DNA of 64,000 nucleotides, taken from positions 1,605,887-1,669,886 of the forward strand of contig NW_009799100.1 in NCBI RefSeq assembly GCF_000213175.1, given 5' to 3'. This document shows positions 23,377-34,499 of the stretch, piece after piece. Within the stretch, counting starts at the first letter, position 1; each line of letters starts with the position of its first letter. Made by a program: the position numbers and the translations under genes. The notes under the pieces were generated by a model that saw only the letters and a program-made list of their open reading frames with translations, made no database searches and had not been told where the DNA came from. Source of the DNA: Neurospora tetrasperma FGSC 2508 (taxonomy: Eukaryota; Ascomycota; Sordariomycetes; Sordariales; Sordariaceae).

Positions 23377-25989
23377 CTATTTACCATTGCGCTTCTTGAC
23401 GATGAGCAAGCCGGATTGTACCGTGTCGAGGAGTTCATGGAGAAATTCGGTACATTTTGGATTGGCATGGAGTTCTTCGATGAACTGTGGAAGTGTGTAA
23501 GTAATCACAATGTTATGACCTTGCGGGAAGGGATGTGTGGCTGTTGGTTTCTTGGCAGCAAGTGGAGCGGGAAGAGGGGGCTTTGATTTAACAAAGTAGA
23601 CGAACCTTGGTAACCTGTGGCTTTACAATTGCTTCCATCTCTCTGTCAGGGCTGTCCAAGTTCTCCTTTATCGTAAAGAAGGTGTCTGTTTTGAAGGAGC
23701 ACCAAGCCTGGTCAACGGCACTCCGTGCATGAGTGAATTCGGAGAGGAGCCTCCAACCGCCGATCAGCCAGGTAACAAACTCAATGTAAAGACAACCCAA
23801 CGTCCACATATCATACTGTCGCCCATGGCCACCACCATCGGGTAAGTCAATTTCTGGGGCGCAATAGCATCTCGATACCATAATGGTTCCTCGGATCCTC
23901 GACATGGTGCGCTTGGTGCTGATAGCAGCAAGACCGAAGTCTGTAAGTTTTAAAGTTCCGCCTTGGAAGGCTGATGATCCAGTTGGACCTTCGTTTCTGT
24001 CTGGAAACCACAAGATGTTTTCGGGTTTGATGTCGCCATGATATCCGTATCGATCACACTGGGAGGGGTTCAATCCAAATGAATCATATTTGTGAATCGC
24101 AGACACTCCCTGAGCAATGCCGTGGCATTGTTTTGCAACCCACCGTATGGTGTCATTGTCCAAGTTGGGACTCGGGTTTTTGAACCGCCAATAGCCGTCT
24201 AAGCTGGCCTCTGCCCAGGGAAAAACCAGGTAAAAGCTCTGTGATTGCTCGTAGGTGGCCAGGAGAGAGATCAGATGCTGATGTCTTTCGTTGCTGAATT
24301 TCTTGAGCACATCCACCTCTCTTAGAAACAGTGCTTTGTCTCTAGAGTGTAGTTTCTTGATTGCGAATTGACATGCGCAATCATTGTTTCTTTTCGGCAT
24401 GGCGCTCGTTGGGCCAATAGGTGTGATAGCATTGTGTGTAACAGGAATAGCCCAGGGGCACTAATCGGCATCAGCCCTTTCTTTCTTCTTGACAACCTAG
24501 AGGTAGGCACAATTGTATTGTCTCATTGCACTTACTAGTCTATCATGGAAGGTATGATGGTCAGCATGAATCTTGACCCTGAAGACTCGGCCGCCTCCAC
24601 CTGCGAACTCGTATTCCTCGCTTGGGCTTTCTTCGTCATCACCGAGAAAGGGAAGAATAGCCTTTTCGGGTAGACGATAATGAAGGACACGATGTTTGGT
24701 GCTCGGCCGGGCCTTTCCGAAAAAAGGAGCCAAGGTTGTCCACTGCATCTCTTCGAATTGGCTCAATAAAAGGCAGCCCCATCGCTCTGGAAAGCACTTC
24801 AACCTGACCTCTGGTGTTTTCCGACGTCGAAGATCGTATATACCGCCATGGCGACGGTATTTTGCTTTGAGCGGAAGATCCGAATCATTGACGTTCGTTT
24901 CCAAGAACTTGACAATCGCCGGCACCTTGTCCATCATCACTAGGATAGCAAAAACTTTGCGAAAGGATTGTATCTTCCCCGGTTCGTTGTCATTGGACGT
25001 TGTGCAGGGTGTTTCAGTGCAAATCATTCGCGCAAACTGGGATATTTTGTCAAGGTCGTAGTTGTCAAGAGATTGCTGTCTTCGGAGTTCCTCCCTGACC
25101 GTTCTGAACGTGATAATGGTGGAGAGGGCGGTTGCTGGGAAGAACCCTTTTGCGAGAGGGGTAGTGCTGTTCTTTCTCTGTAAAGCCTCGAATAACCGAT
25201 CTTGAAGTGATTTCCTTGGAATAGCGAAAATCCTGCTTTCACCAGACACCAGCGGAGTTTGAACCAGGCTGTCTGTTATACGCGTGCGGCCTTCATTGTA
25301 CATACGTTGACCCAAGTCGCTGATTTCGCTGGGCTCCTGGTGTATGTCGGACGCTCTGGCTGTTTCCAGAACAGGAACTCCACGTCCCCGGAAGGGAGCA
25401 GTTGCAACGCGAACATGATGGATGTTACTGACAGATGTGTAAGGTTCCGAAAGCATTTGCTGCTTTGAACAAAAGTTAGTGGGGTCCTCCAAAGATGAGA
25501 TACATTTTCGGAAATCAGAACGGATTGACGACGTACCGATGGAGCTACCAACTCCTCAAACGATTCTTCAATCTCGGGCCTCCGCTCGTGGTACGACTCA
25601 TTGCGCCAATCATTGCCGAGTTGATGCTCGTTCTGATCATCTTCCTCAGCTGAGCTACCGATATCGCTCGGTGATGGCGAAACCCACTCGTCATAATCAG
25701 ATAGGTCGGAGTTGAGATAGCTGTACGAGTCTTGACTTGGTTGAATGACTAGACTGGCTGGCAAATTTTCTCCATTTTGTTCAAGTGTAGAGTCAATGGT
25801 AGCTGGCTGGATAATGCGGACAATGGGGTAGCTAGCAGAATCCGAACTCAGAGCGTTGTGTACTGCGTCAGAGGTGCTGTTGCTGTCAGAATCGATGCAG
25901 TACTCTGATAAATCTTGACTGCCAGAAACTCCAAGCGAGAAGGAAACGGCTCGCCCTCACCTATGTGGCACACTGTTAGAAGCCTCCAT
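23377..25989 (-). CDS. Fungal protein kinase 1 of the HET island
   Basis: Proposed exons: 25989-25961, 25918-25537, 25458-24538, 24460-23606 and 23484-23377, giving 764 residues. The N-terminal part (to about 250) is acidic and Ser-rich. About 215-420 is a region shared with kinase 2. A glycine loop (AGGGGRVFRVKI), the lysine of FAIKKL (about 479), YHGDIKPENILW (about 585) and LTDFGLA (about 617) mark an apparently active Ser/Thr kinase domain. The last exon adds FIEELHANPKCTEFL. HGD in place of HRD is common in this fungal family. The four downstream joins keep phase; the first exon and its 42-nt intron are tentative. The neighbour downstream is the repeat-bearing protein; upstream is the divergent second module. 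Confidence 0.75.
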
Positions 25990-26905
25990 GACATGTAATT
26001 ACGGTGAACGCCAGTCGGATGTTGTGAAAGCCTGTGTTGATGGAGACAGGTGGTAATGCGCACCAAGCTTAAATGGTCTTTCGATACCGTATCTTGAAAA
26101 GCAGGGCGTAGGTTGCCTCCAAGGAATAGCCAATGCGAGACATCAAGTCAAAGGAGGCTGAGAACAGACAGTACTGCTATCCTTAAAACAAGGCGTTGTT
26201 GGTTGGATCACAGCATACAACTCAGCTTGTCAGGGATGAGTGGCAGGTGGCTTCTCGTAGGTTACATGGCCCATTGCCTGACCAGCTTGACGGGACAAGC
26301 GTCTACCCAAAATGGAAAAACGGGAAAACAGAATGTTGCTCACGAGGCTTAGGCGGCCATGTAGATATCGTACGAAATGCGCAGATGTGTGGTCGGTGGC
26401 TTTTGCTTTCGATTCGTGTTTCAGGGTGGCATTACATGGCCCCCATCCTGTTATCCCGATTTTCATCGTTTCGGTGAGAAGGGCGATGTCAATTGGGTAA
26501 GGCGCCTTGCAAAGCATTTGGAACAGAGGTATCTTGAAGGTGAGGCCCGGTAGTGTCATAACTCAAGTGCAAAAAGACTTGCACTGACTCAAGAGGCTTG
26601 GTCTCGCTTAACGCCGGTCATCCTATACGGCAAAGGCATAGCGTAGGCGCCGTGTTAGGCTTTCTCTGAGCATGTCAGACTACAATGAGTTGCCTCCAAG
26701 GGATATGCTTTTGAGATCTTGCGTCTGTGAGATATATAAGCTCTCTAGCCATGATGTCTTTTCTCTGCTCCAGCAATACCAAGAACAACCTAACTTTGAC
26801 GACATCGTATCATCTCACATACACGCCCGATCACGCCAAACAAAGAGTCGCTAGAGTAACGAAACATCTGCATTTGAGATACACTAGGTAACAACAAAAT
26901 CAGCA
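25990..26905. promoter_or_regulatory. Divergent intergenic region between the two kinase modules
   Basis: About 0.9 kb separating the leftward kinase 1 and the rightward small gene. A TATATAA box at 26733 points to the small gene. No further gene is supported. Confidence 0.45.
26733..26739 (+). promoter_or_regulatory. TATA box candidate, small module gene
   Basis: TATATAA 167 nt before the ATG at 26906, implying a leader of roughly 135 nt. Confidence 0.45.
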
Positions 26906-27259
26906 ATGGAAAGACTTGATGAATACTCGGTGTCTGGGGACAACAAGAGCAACAATAGCGATACCAACGAGAATATGGATGGCAAGCCTGAAGTTTCCTC
27001 TGGATACCAAGGACAGACCTTTGTCTATCAAGAATTGCCGGCGAGGATAACAAATCCAGTGAAACTGGCAGCATTGCTCAGGACGCAATTTGGGGTCGGA
27101 AAATACGAGGTATCGGTGAGTAGATGCTTGGTTTGACTGATTCACTGGCTCGCAAACTTACAAATATGTTATTTTCGGCAGATGATTCGGAGTGTCTACA
27201 ACGTTGGCACTCCCCGAAGGCTATCTTTGACAGAAATATCACTGTGTAGAGGGCTGTGA
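26906..27259 (+). CDS. Small protein with the shared C-terminal module
   Basis: Two exons, 26906-27115 and 27182-27259, with a 66-nt phase-0 intron, give 95 residues. The first 25 or so residues are polar and Asn/Asp-rich. The rest (TFVYQELPARI, LAALLRTQFGVGKYEVS, intron, MIRSVYNVGTPRRLSLTEIS) matches the end of the 21654-22692 protein in order, spacing and intron position. It has no signal peptide, membrane segment or known catalytic motif. It lies upstream of kinase 2 on the same strand, so it is likely its partner by position; this is inference. I recognise the pattern only as a type of small uncharacterised fungal protein. Confidence 0.68.
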
Positions 27260-27972
27260 CGAGGATGGATTTCGGTGTACCGGTGGACGGGTTCAAGGCA
27301 CTCTGCATCCATGTCAATACCTAAGCTTTGATTCCTCTCTCCATCGTTTCCTGTCTTGGTCCGCGCACCTTGTCTGTAGTACCTTGTCAATCTTCATCTG
27401 TACCGCCCAACACATCGAAGGAAATTGAAGGGAAAATCATGACTGGTGGCCTCCTTTGTGCCTGCCTCCTGCATACATCGAGAAGGAGCAGGCTCTCGAA
27501 GCGCCGTGGCTTGCTAGCCTGCGCGAAATCATGCATGTCAAGAAAATATTGGGAGGCTTCGAGTTGGGGGAAGGGGGGAACTTGCAGTTCATTGCTACTC
27601 TAGAAGCATGGGGCTTTCTAGTGCAGTGAACCTAGTAGGGAAGGTGTGGTTGCCTTCAGGTTGCCTTCAATTGCCTTATCTGCTATTGCCGTTGGGGTGA
27701 TGACTTCCACTTGGTTGCCTCTTCAGCCTGTCCAATACTGGGAAGATTGTGTCAGTGTCTTTTCATCAGGCTGAGCTTTATGATCGGCATCTGGCATCAG
27801 GAAAAGTATTTTCTCAAATCTGGAAGGATTGGGGATAGTAAATCTATAAGACCCATGCGGTGCCCCCTAGCGTGATGCCGACAGGATGATACACGAACAT
27901 TCATCCACAGCCCGACGTACCTCTATACAAAACATGGCTTGATTCGATTCACTCACTATTCGACTTCACAAT
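27260..27972. other. Intergenic region before kinase 2
   Basis: About 0.7 kb. No gene supported; the 3' part is presumably the kinase 2 promoter. A short direct repeat GGTTGCCTTCA occurs near 27648-27670. Confidence 0.45.
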
Positions 27973-30707
27973 ATGGATTCATTCACCGCCTCTGATAGAA
28001 AACGTCAACGGAGCTTCTCGGAGACCAATCCCCACAACCTCGCTACTTCAGTCGTAGACTTGGCGTTGAGGCCGACATACAAGAGACTCCGTCTGGACGA
28101 CAACTATGTCGACCATCTTGGCAGCCAAGCAGCGCATGCCGAAGAGGGCTTGCGATCTTCGTTCTCGGGCAACCTTAATTACACTCATTACCCTTCTAGC
28201 TCTGTCAGCGATGCAAATGGAATCAATGACAATGGCATGGGTTCTAGTGACTCTGAACCAGACGACCCCAGTTTGTACGGAGAACCGGAGGTGAAAGCCC
28301 TGAGCGATCAGATCCAGAACAGTCTTGTCAAAAGTCCGCTACAATATGGACGAGTTTTCCTGCCAGAAGGCGTCCTAGATAAATTGCTCACAAAGGACGC
28401 GGTCCGCCACGAACTCTTGCGCAATGGAATCCACCTTGACCCCCCCCAAACTCGATACAATGGTTGATTTCATCGTGCCGGGCGCAAGAAAGTTGTTTGC
28501 AACCGCTTTACTTACCGGGCTCGACTACAAGAAGCTACATGCGGCCCTTAACGAGTTCTTGCGGAAACCCATTGACGACCGTTCGTTACCACTCGATGAA
28601 CAGAAACTCGACGACCTTCTGGAAAAGAAACGGGGAAAGACTCCGATATGGCGGACCGACGTCAACATCAACACTTTTCTGACCAAGCAATGGGCTTTCC
28701 TTGCGCCAACCTTTCCACCGCCACCCGGACCTCCTGTAATGGAAGTCTGGGGACACACCGTTCTCCCATTCATTGACAGAAATGAGATCGTCGATGATGT
28801 GGGTGCCTTTGGGTTTGTGTATGAAGTTACCCCCCACGAGGCAAACATTACCGATGTTGGCTTGAAGGTGAGCAGCTCAACGATCCCATCTTGTGATCAT
28901 TCAGCACACCAAAGTGAGTAACCCGCTGACAGCACAAAATAGGGGTCGCGAATAGCCGTCAAACGTCTCAAATTTCAACAATCCAAGGATACTCCCGAAC
29001 GGCGTGAAGAAGAGGTGGCGTGGAACAAAGAAGTAAAGATACACCATGAGATATCCCAAATGAACCACCCTCACATCATCGATTTCATTTGCGCAATTCA
29101 TGGTGTCATTATCGACAGGGGGCCGGAACATTTGCTTTTGTTCCGCTGGGCTGACCAGGGCAACCTCAACTCATTTTGGAAGAGCTACCCAAATCCGAGA
29201 GTCTCAGCATCCCTTGTTCAGGAAATAATGATACAGTTTCAGGGACTCGCCGAAGCACTCAACAAGCTGCATACGCCTGGAAAGAAAGGCTCTTATCGGC
29301 ATAGTGATATCAAACCGGACAACATCCTCTCGTTCAGTACGCCAGGCCGCATGTCCTCGGACGAACACCCAGATATTGGCACGCTTAAATTGTCTGACCT
29401 TGGGCTAACTAAATATCACGTTGAGGCTACTGGTTATCGGCATCAAACAAGTGCCAAGTACACAACGCACAGATATCAAGCACCCGAAGCTGCGACTAAT
29501 GAAGATGGTGCAAGATCAACGCGGTACGACATCTGGTCAATGGGATGTGTCATGCTAGAGTTCGTCATCTGGCTACTCTACGGAAACGATACCTTGAAGC
29601 AGTTCAACGTTCAGATCACCACCAAATCTAACGGGTCCTGGTTCATGAAGAGAGGCCAAACTGCAAAACTGCACGATACCGTGGCACAGACAATGAACTT
29701 CATGCTGGAAAGTGATCCGGAGTGCCAGGACGGCACTGCTGTAGGCGAACTCATCAGACTAGTCAGAGAAAGACTACTAGTGGTTCACCTTGGGCCGGAT
29801 ACGAAGAAGCTCCAGCGGGCGGAAACTTTCAAGGGTGTCGATAGCACGATCAATGACATTCCCAGCATTCAGGTGGAACAAATCGAAGATGGCTTCGTTT
29901 CACAGAGAGGGGACATGGACACCAGGATTGCCCAAAACCTGTCGGCAAGGGGCCGTGCCACTTCCGAAGAGCTTCTCGATGCGATGAAGAGGATTGTAGC
30001 CAATGGTAAAGGGAGTCAGCACTACTGGTGCACGGGGCAGGGTGATCGTGCTCAGATCACTCAAGAATTACTGAAGCTCTTGTCCACCACGGACAGAACC
30101 AGACCATCGGGAGGTGATTCATTTCTAGCCCTTCCGCGTGCGGGTGGAGTTGGTAACAATGGCGGTCTTTTACCTCCAAGGGAGACACGAAGAGAGACAC
30201 AGGTACTGGACATACCTGATCTAGTTTTGCCTTCGACGCAGACCAAAAGAGTATGTATTCCCGTCATGCACACTGTTGATCCGAGGCTGTGATAATGACT
30301 CGACTAACCACAAATATCCCAGATTGGCACGGTACGTAAGCTATAGCGTCCACTTACTGAATTCATGAATTATTTGACAGCAACTAACTGATTCGGTGTC
30401 ATATGCCGAAATAGGAGGTGAGTAAACTATTCCTGCCCATGATTCCAGTTGTAATGTTGCTAACAATATTCAGTATGTAAGTGGACTTGCTCCATAACAT
30501 CTTCATCTTCAGAAAGCAGCATAACATGTTCGCTAATCCCGTTATCACTCGTAGAGGGTAAGTTAAGAAGGTCCTTGAATTGGTGACTGTTGTATGTTGC
30601 TGAACCCTTCTCACTCCTATAGGTAGTAAGTCCTCTCCTTTATCCCGTTTTGGTCGTTGCAGTGGCGCTGACAATGTGAACAGGTACAGGTGAGCCAGTT
30701 CTGTTAG
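27973..30707 (+). CDS. Fungal protein kinase 2, frame-broken in this sequence, with microexon tail
   Basis: The main exons are 27973-28867 and 28943-30250. Exon 1 carries one base too many: the frame switches at a run of eight C (28440-28447), where seven would keep it open. With that base discounted the product is about 748 residues, like kinase 1 (764). The N-terminal region resembles that of kinase 1. A glycine loop (VGAFGFVYEV), IAVKRL (K about 305), YRHSDIKPDNIL (about 416) and LKLSDLGLTKY (about 450) mark a kinase domain with HSD and DLG variants. The 3' end is a chain of six small introns and microexons (30251-30683), ending at TAG 30705-30707. Reading into the first of these introns stops at 30292. 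It is followed by the HET gene. Confidence 0.72.
30251..30683 (+). other. Tandem array of six introns separated by 3-9 nt exons
   Basis: Introns 30251-30322, 30332-30414, 30418-30473, 30477-30554, 30558-30622 and 30626-30683 (72, 83, 56, 78, 65 and 58 nt). They are separated by exons ATTGGCACG, GAG, TAT, AGG and GTA, then the final VQVSQFC segment. Donors are GTATGT, GTACGT, GTGAGT and three GTAAGT. Branch-like CTAAC, CTAAT, CTGAA or CTGAC sites precede most acceptors. All exons are multiples of three, so every intron is phase 0 and the tail reads IGT-E-Y-R-V-VQVSQFC. An alternative acceptor at 30380 would give a 37-nt exon and lose phase. Splicing is inferred from sequence only. Confidence 0.6.
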
Positions 30708-30974
30708 TCCACCACCCATGACAAGAACCCTGAGCACAGCTCAGCATAGCAGAAAGCCCGGAGTTGGCGCTCGGAAACTGCTATGGCTGGGCTGATACCT
30801 ACCATGTTTAACTTGCCAGCATTCCTCCTCCATCCAACCTCTCAAATTCTTTGCTTCCCTTTGCGTCATGTGAGGATAGGTGATTAAGAGCGGGATGCAT
30901 GACTGGCAACAGATATTGACTCTGCTCCTTAGCTCGATCGCACGATATACACTGTCGACAATGACTTTGCACGG

Positions 30975-32948
30975 ATGGCAATTTCAGCCATGGGTACCGA
31001 TGGATTATGGCCAGAGCCCCCATCAAAGTTGTGTGTCGACTGTAAAAACATGAAATTCTTCGAACAGGGGTTTCAAATCGAAGACACCTGGGGGGCTCTC
31101 AGGAGGAACCAAGAGACCTGCGAGTTCTGCGCTCTGCGATGGGATGTATGCGTTTCCTGGGATCCGAAAATGACCCGGCTCATAAAATTCAGCTGCGAGG
31201 AATCGATGTTGCGTCTTAATGACCAGACAACACCCGTACTTTCTCTCTGCCGGAGCCCAGGTAATTGTTTTGAACAATGTCCGGCACGCGAAGGGGACCA
31301 GAATCTTTGCTGACCTTTGCGAAACAGAAACGCAGTTGGAAGACACCGTCAAGATTGGCCTGCCGGGCCTTACGGTATCTGAAGACCAACACTTTGCACT
31401 TTTGCGAGGATGGCTAAGATACTGCGACACCCACCATGAGTGCAAACCGTGGTCGAATGCACCTCTTCCAACACGCGTCCTTGACCTTGGAACCATGGAC
31501 GATACTACCATCCGTCTGCGGGAGACGCAGAAGGGTGATTCCTTCCGCTACATCGCACTCTCCCACTGTTGGGGAAAGCATGAGCATTTCTTCACCACCG
31601 CATTGAATCGCCGAGACCACATGAGAGGAATCCACGTTGATAACCTTCCCAAAACCTTTCAACATGCGGTCAAAACCACACGTGGGCTGGGTATTCGGTA
31701 TCTGTGGATTGACTCCATGTGCATTATCCAGGGCCCTGGCGGAGACTTTGACAAGCAATCCGCAAAGATGGAGGACGTGTTTAGTTCCGCCTACTGCGTG
31801 ATCGCTGCAAGCAGTGCGCGCGGACAGGGAGACGGCTTTCTCAACCCCAGGAGAAAGTGCGATCACGTCAAGGTCGTCAATGAAAGCGAAAAAGGGGGAG
31901 TGTATGTCTCCCGCTTCCGTGACGATTTCAAGGAGCACGTCCTCAACTCCCCGCTTAGTGAGCGAGGATGGGTCTTACAAGAGCGCGCCTTGGCGAGGCG
32001 AACCATCTATTTCACGGAATGGCAGACATACTGGGAGTGCGGTGATGGAATTAGATGTGAGACGCTGACACGGATGGATAAGTATGTGAACCCCCAGTCG
32101 TACGCAATGTCGTACGCATTGTAAGCACGCGGCTTTTGGATACATTATGCTAACAGAATCCATTTAGCAAACTTATGTCCTACCTCGGTGATCCCAACTT
32201 CCCATCAAAACTCTCTGGCGCTGGCAGCAACCGTGGTGAGAAAATCCGCTTTTACGAGGACCTGTATCGACACTACAGCCGTCTCAACCTCACCTGGAAG
32301 AAAGATCGGCCAGTAGCCATCGCTGCACTTGAGAAGCGCCTTCATCGAGATCTCAAGTCCTCCGGTGGGTTCGGCGTCTTTGACGACAGCCGCAGTCTGC
32401 TACCCCGGAGTCTCCTTTGGCAGCGCGGTGCAGAAGTTACGAGCCTCAACAAGATCAGCTTTCCACCTGACACGCACACACGCCTACCCACCTGGTCATG
32501 GATGGCTTACGATGGTGGCATTGACTTCCTTGACCTGCCACTAGGTGAAGTGGACTGGGACGTCAGCGAGATCCAAGGGAATTGGACGAAACACCAAACC
32601 CTTGACATACAACGTGGACCTCAGCAACAGGAAGCCAAGGAGATAGAACTGAGTGCCAGAACGAGGAGGTTCAAGATGGGAACGACGGGATCAAAGGAGT
32701 TTGATATCATATACGACATCCCCAACCAGGTGTCGAAGGAGACCGCACTTCTGAAGTGTGTGCTGGTTGGAAAATTGAGGAACAATGACGTGCCGAAAGA
32801 GAAGACTACGTACTATGTTCTGGTTGTTGTTTTGCGGGATAGTTCGCTGCCGACGGAGATGTACGAAAGAGTAGGCGTCGGAAGGATGCTTGGCGAATAC
32901 ATCGATCTGGACAATTCGCAGCCGGGGAATTGGGTCAAGATCAGGTAG
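30975..32948 (+). CDS. HET-domain protein (heterokaryon incompatibility type)
   Basis: Three exons, 30975-31260, 31328-32120 and 32168-32948, with 67- and 47-nt introns (the second has branch GCTAAC), give 619 residues. An N-terminal Cys-containing segment (LCVDCKNMKFF, CEFCALR) is typical of HET proteins. The HET domain begins at about residue 170 with YIALSHCWG and continues through LGIRYLWIDSMCIIQ and RGWVLQERALARRTIYF. HET domains are TIR-like effectors that trigger cell death on non-self recognition. The apparent frame change near 31260 is explained by the first intron, so the gene looks intact. Its closeness to two kinase modules suggests one allorecognition island; that link is inference. 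Confidence 0.88.
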
Positions 32949-33818
32949 GCGCAAGATTGGACGTGTCGTTCTGCGTGCTGGGCAGGCGGTTTTTCCTCCT
33001 CCAGATTGTCACCTCGATTTTCTAATTTCAGATTCTATGATCGTTAACCTCCTTTCCTTTGCTTGGTGCGTACATTTCGAGTACCTGATTCAACGTGCAA
33101 GCTCAAGTGGCCGAGTTGTCTGGTTAGGTGATGTAATGAAGCAAAATACGACATGTTGACTGTCGAAGTCTGGAAGGACACTCATCAAGCTCATCGTCTT
33201 CAGCGTCGTTGATAGCGCTGGAAACCTCATCGCAAGATCATCAGAGAGCAGCATAAACGATGACCAAAGTCCGAAACTGCTTCCGCTCATGCCAGTTTGA
33301 TGAATGGAGTGTGAATACCAAGTAGCTCTCCCCCCAGGTCCGGGTGAGCTTGTGTGGTATGAGGAGTGGTGTCATCATCTCCGAGTTTGAAGTGTGAACC
33401 CCCTGTGAGAGCGCTATAAGTATAGGTGACCGTCCGCTGTTAGTCTGGTGGAAAGACCTCGATGGCTGAATAATCATCCCTGATTTCGATCGCTATGGAT
33501 ACTCCAATTGGGTGCATGAGTAGAGAAACGTCCCATAAATGCATAACTACTGTTTTCAATATATGCAATGTACGGGGCGTTTAAACACCCCCGTCAATGC
33601 GGTATTGAACCTTCCGACCCATCACGTGGATTCGCGAGACACTTTCGCGTCTCTCCAATTCATCAGCATCGTCATCGGCGAACTTCCCGGTGACATCCAA
33701 ATCACAACCTCAAGTACGCGACGCCGGACACGCTACTTTCCACCAACTTCCACCAACTCTTTGAACCATCAACACCACCGATTGTAGTCGAAACATCACA
33801 AGAACCAAAACCGCACCA
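32949..33818. other. Intergenic region, HET gene to DCC1-like gene
   Basis: About 0.9 kb. No gene supported. The right end carries the DCC1-like promoter. Confidence 0.45.
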
Positions 33819-34499
33819 ATGTCTACCCAATTGAACGCGGGAATCCCGCTCTCCCACGCGCCCGACGGCGTAGGCTACAAACTCCTCGAACTTCCCTCAG
33901 AGCTAGCTGAACTTTTGGAATCGGAAAACCCGCCTACGTAAGCTTCTCTACCTTCTCTCCTCGATTGTGGACACCTCCCTCGCGCTCACGCTGCCCTTCC
34001 GGCTTTCACCGACCAAACTATCCCCCCTTTTACCCGACATCACCCAAAACATGAAACCAAACACCCAAACAACAGATAGATACCTCAACTAACAAAAACA
34101 AACCCCGACAACAAAAGTCTAACCCTCCACCCCTCCCCCACCGCCGCCCTCCTCAAAACCACCATCGACGGGCTTCCCAAGACTTACTCCCTTCGACAAA
34201 AGAACACCTCCAACGGGCTCATTCTTTTATCCCCATTTACTACTACTCAAACTGCACCACAACCACGGCCAGATAATAAACAGACAACAACAGAACCGGG
34301 AGACGAGATGGACATAGAACAAGAACAACAACAAGAACATCAAGAAGAAGAAAAAGGGATGGGAATACCTATCCCAGGCCTCCGAACCCTAACTACCCTC
34401 CATGAAACGATCGAGTTAGTTCCCGAAGCGGAAGGCGCTAGTGCGCCGGCTGTGAAGGCGAGGGGGAAGTGGCATGAGAAGTTTGCACGGGGGCGTTAA
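33819..34499 (+). CDS. DCC1: Short DCC1-like protein (CTF18-RFC subunit)
   Basis: Two exons, 33819-33937 and 34118-34499, with a 180-nt intron (GTAAGC to AAAAG), give 166 residues. The order GYKLLELPSELAELLE, then TAALLKT, KTYSLRQKNTSNGLILLSP and TLHETIELVPE follows the DCC1 N-terminal domain (human FCLLELEPTLCQQLE ... KTYDLKIADTSNMLLF). It ends KWHEKFARGR. DCC1 with CTF8 and CTF18 forms an alternative PCNA loader used in sister-chromatid cohesion. The length is well under half that of yeast or human DCC1; the C-terminal winged-helix part is absent. An acidic Gln/Glu-rich insert follows residue 90. Confidence 0.68.

Noticed and set aside
26672-26854. 60-codon frame before the small module gene
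   Set aside because: It spans the TATA box and presumed transcription start of the next gene and lacks support.
31219-31327. Apparent frameshift inside the HET gene
   Set aside because: A 67-nt intron (31261-31327) with a CTGAC branch joins the two frames in phase, so no break is needed.
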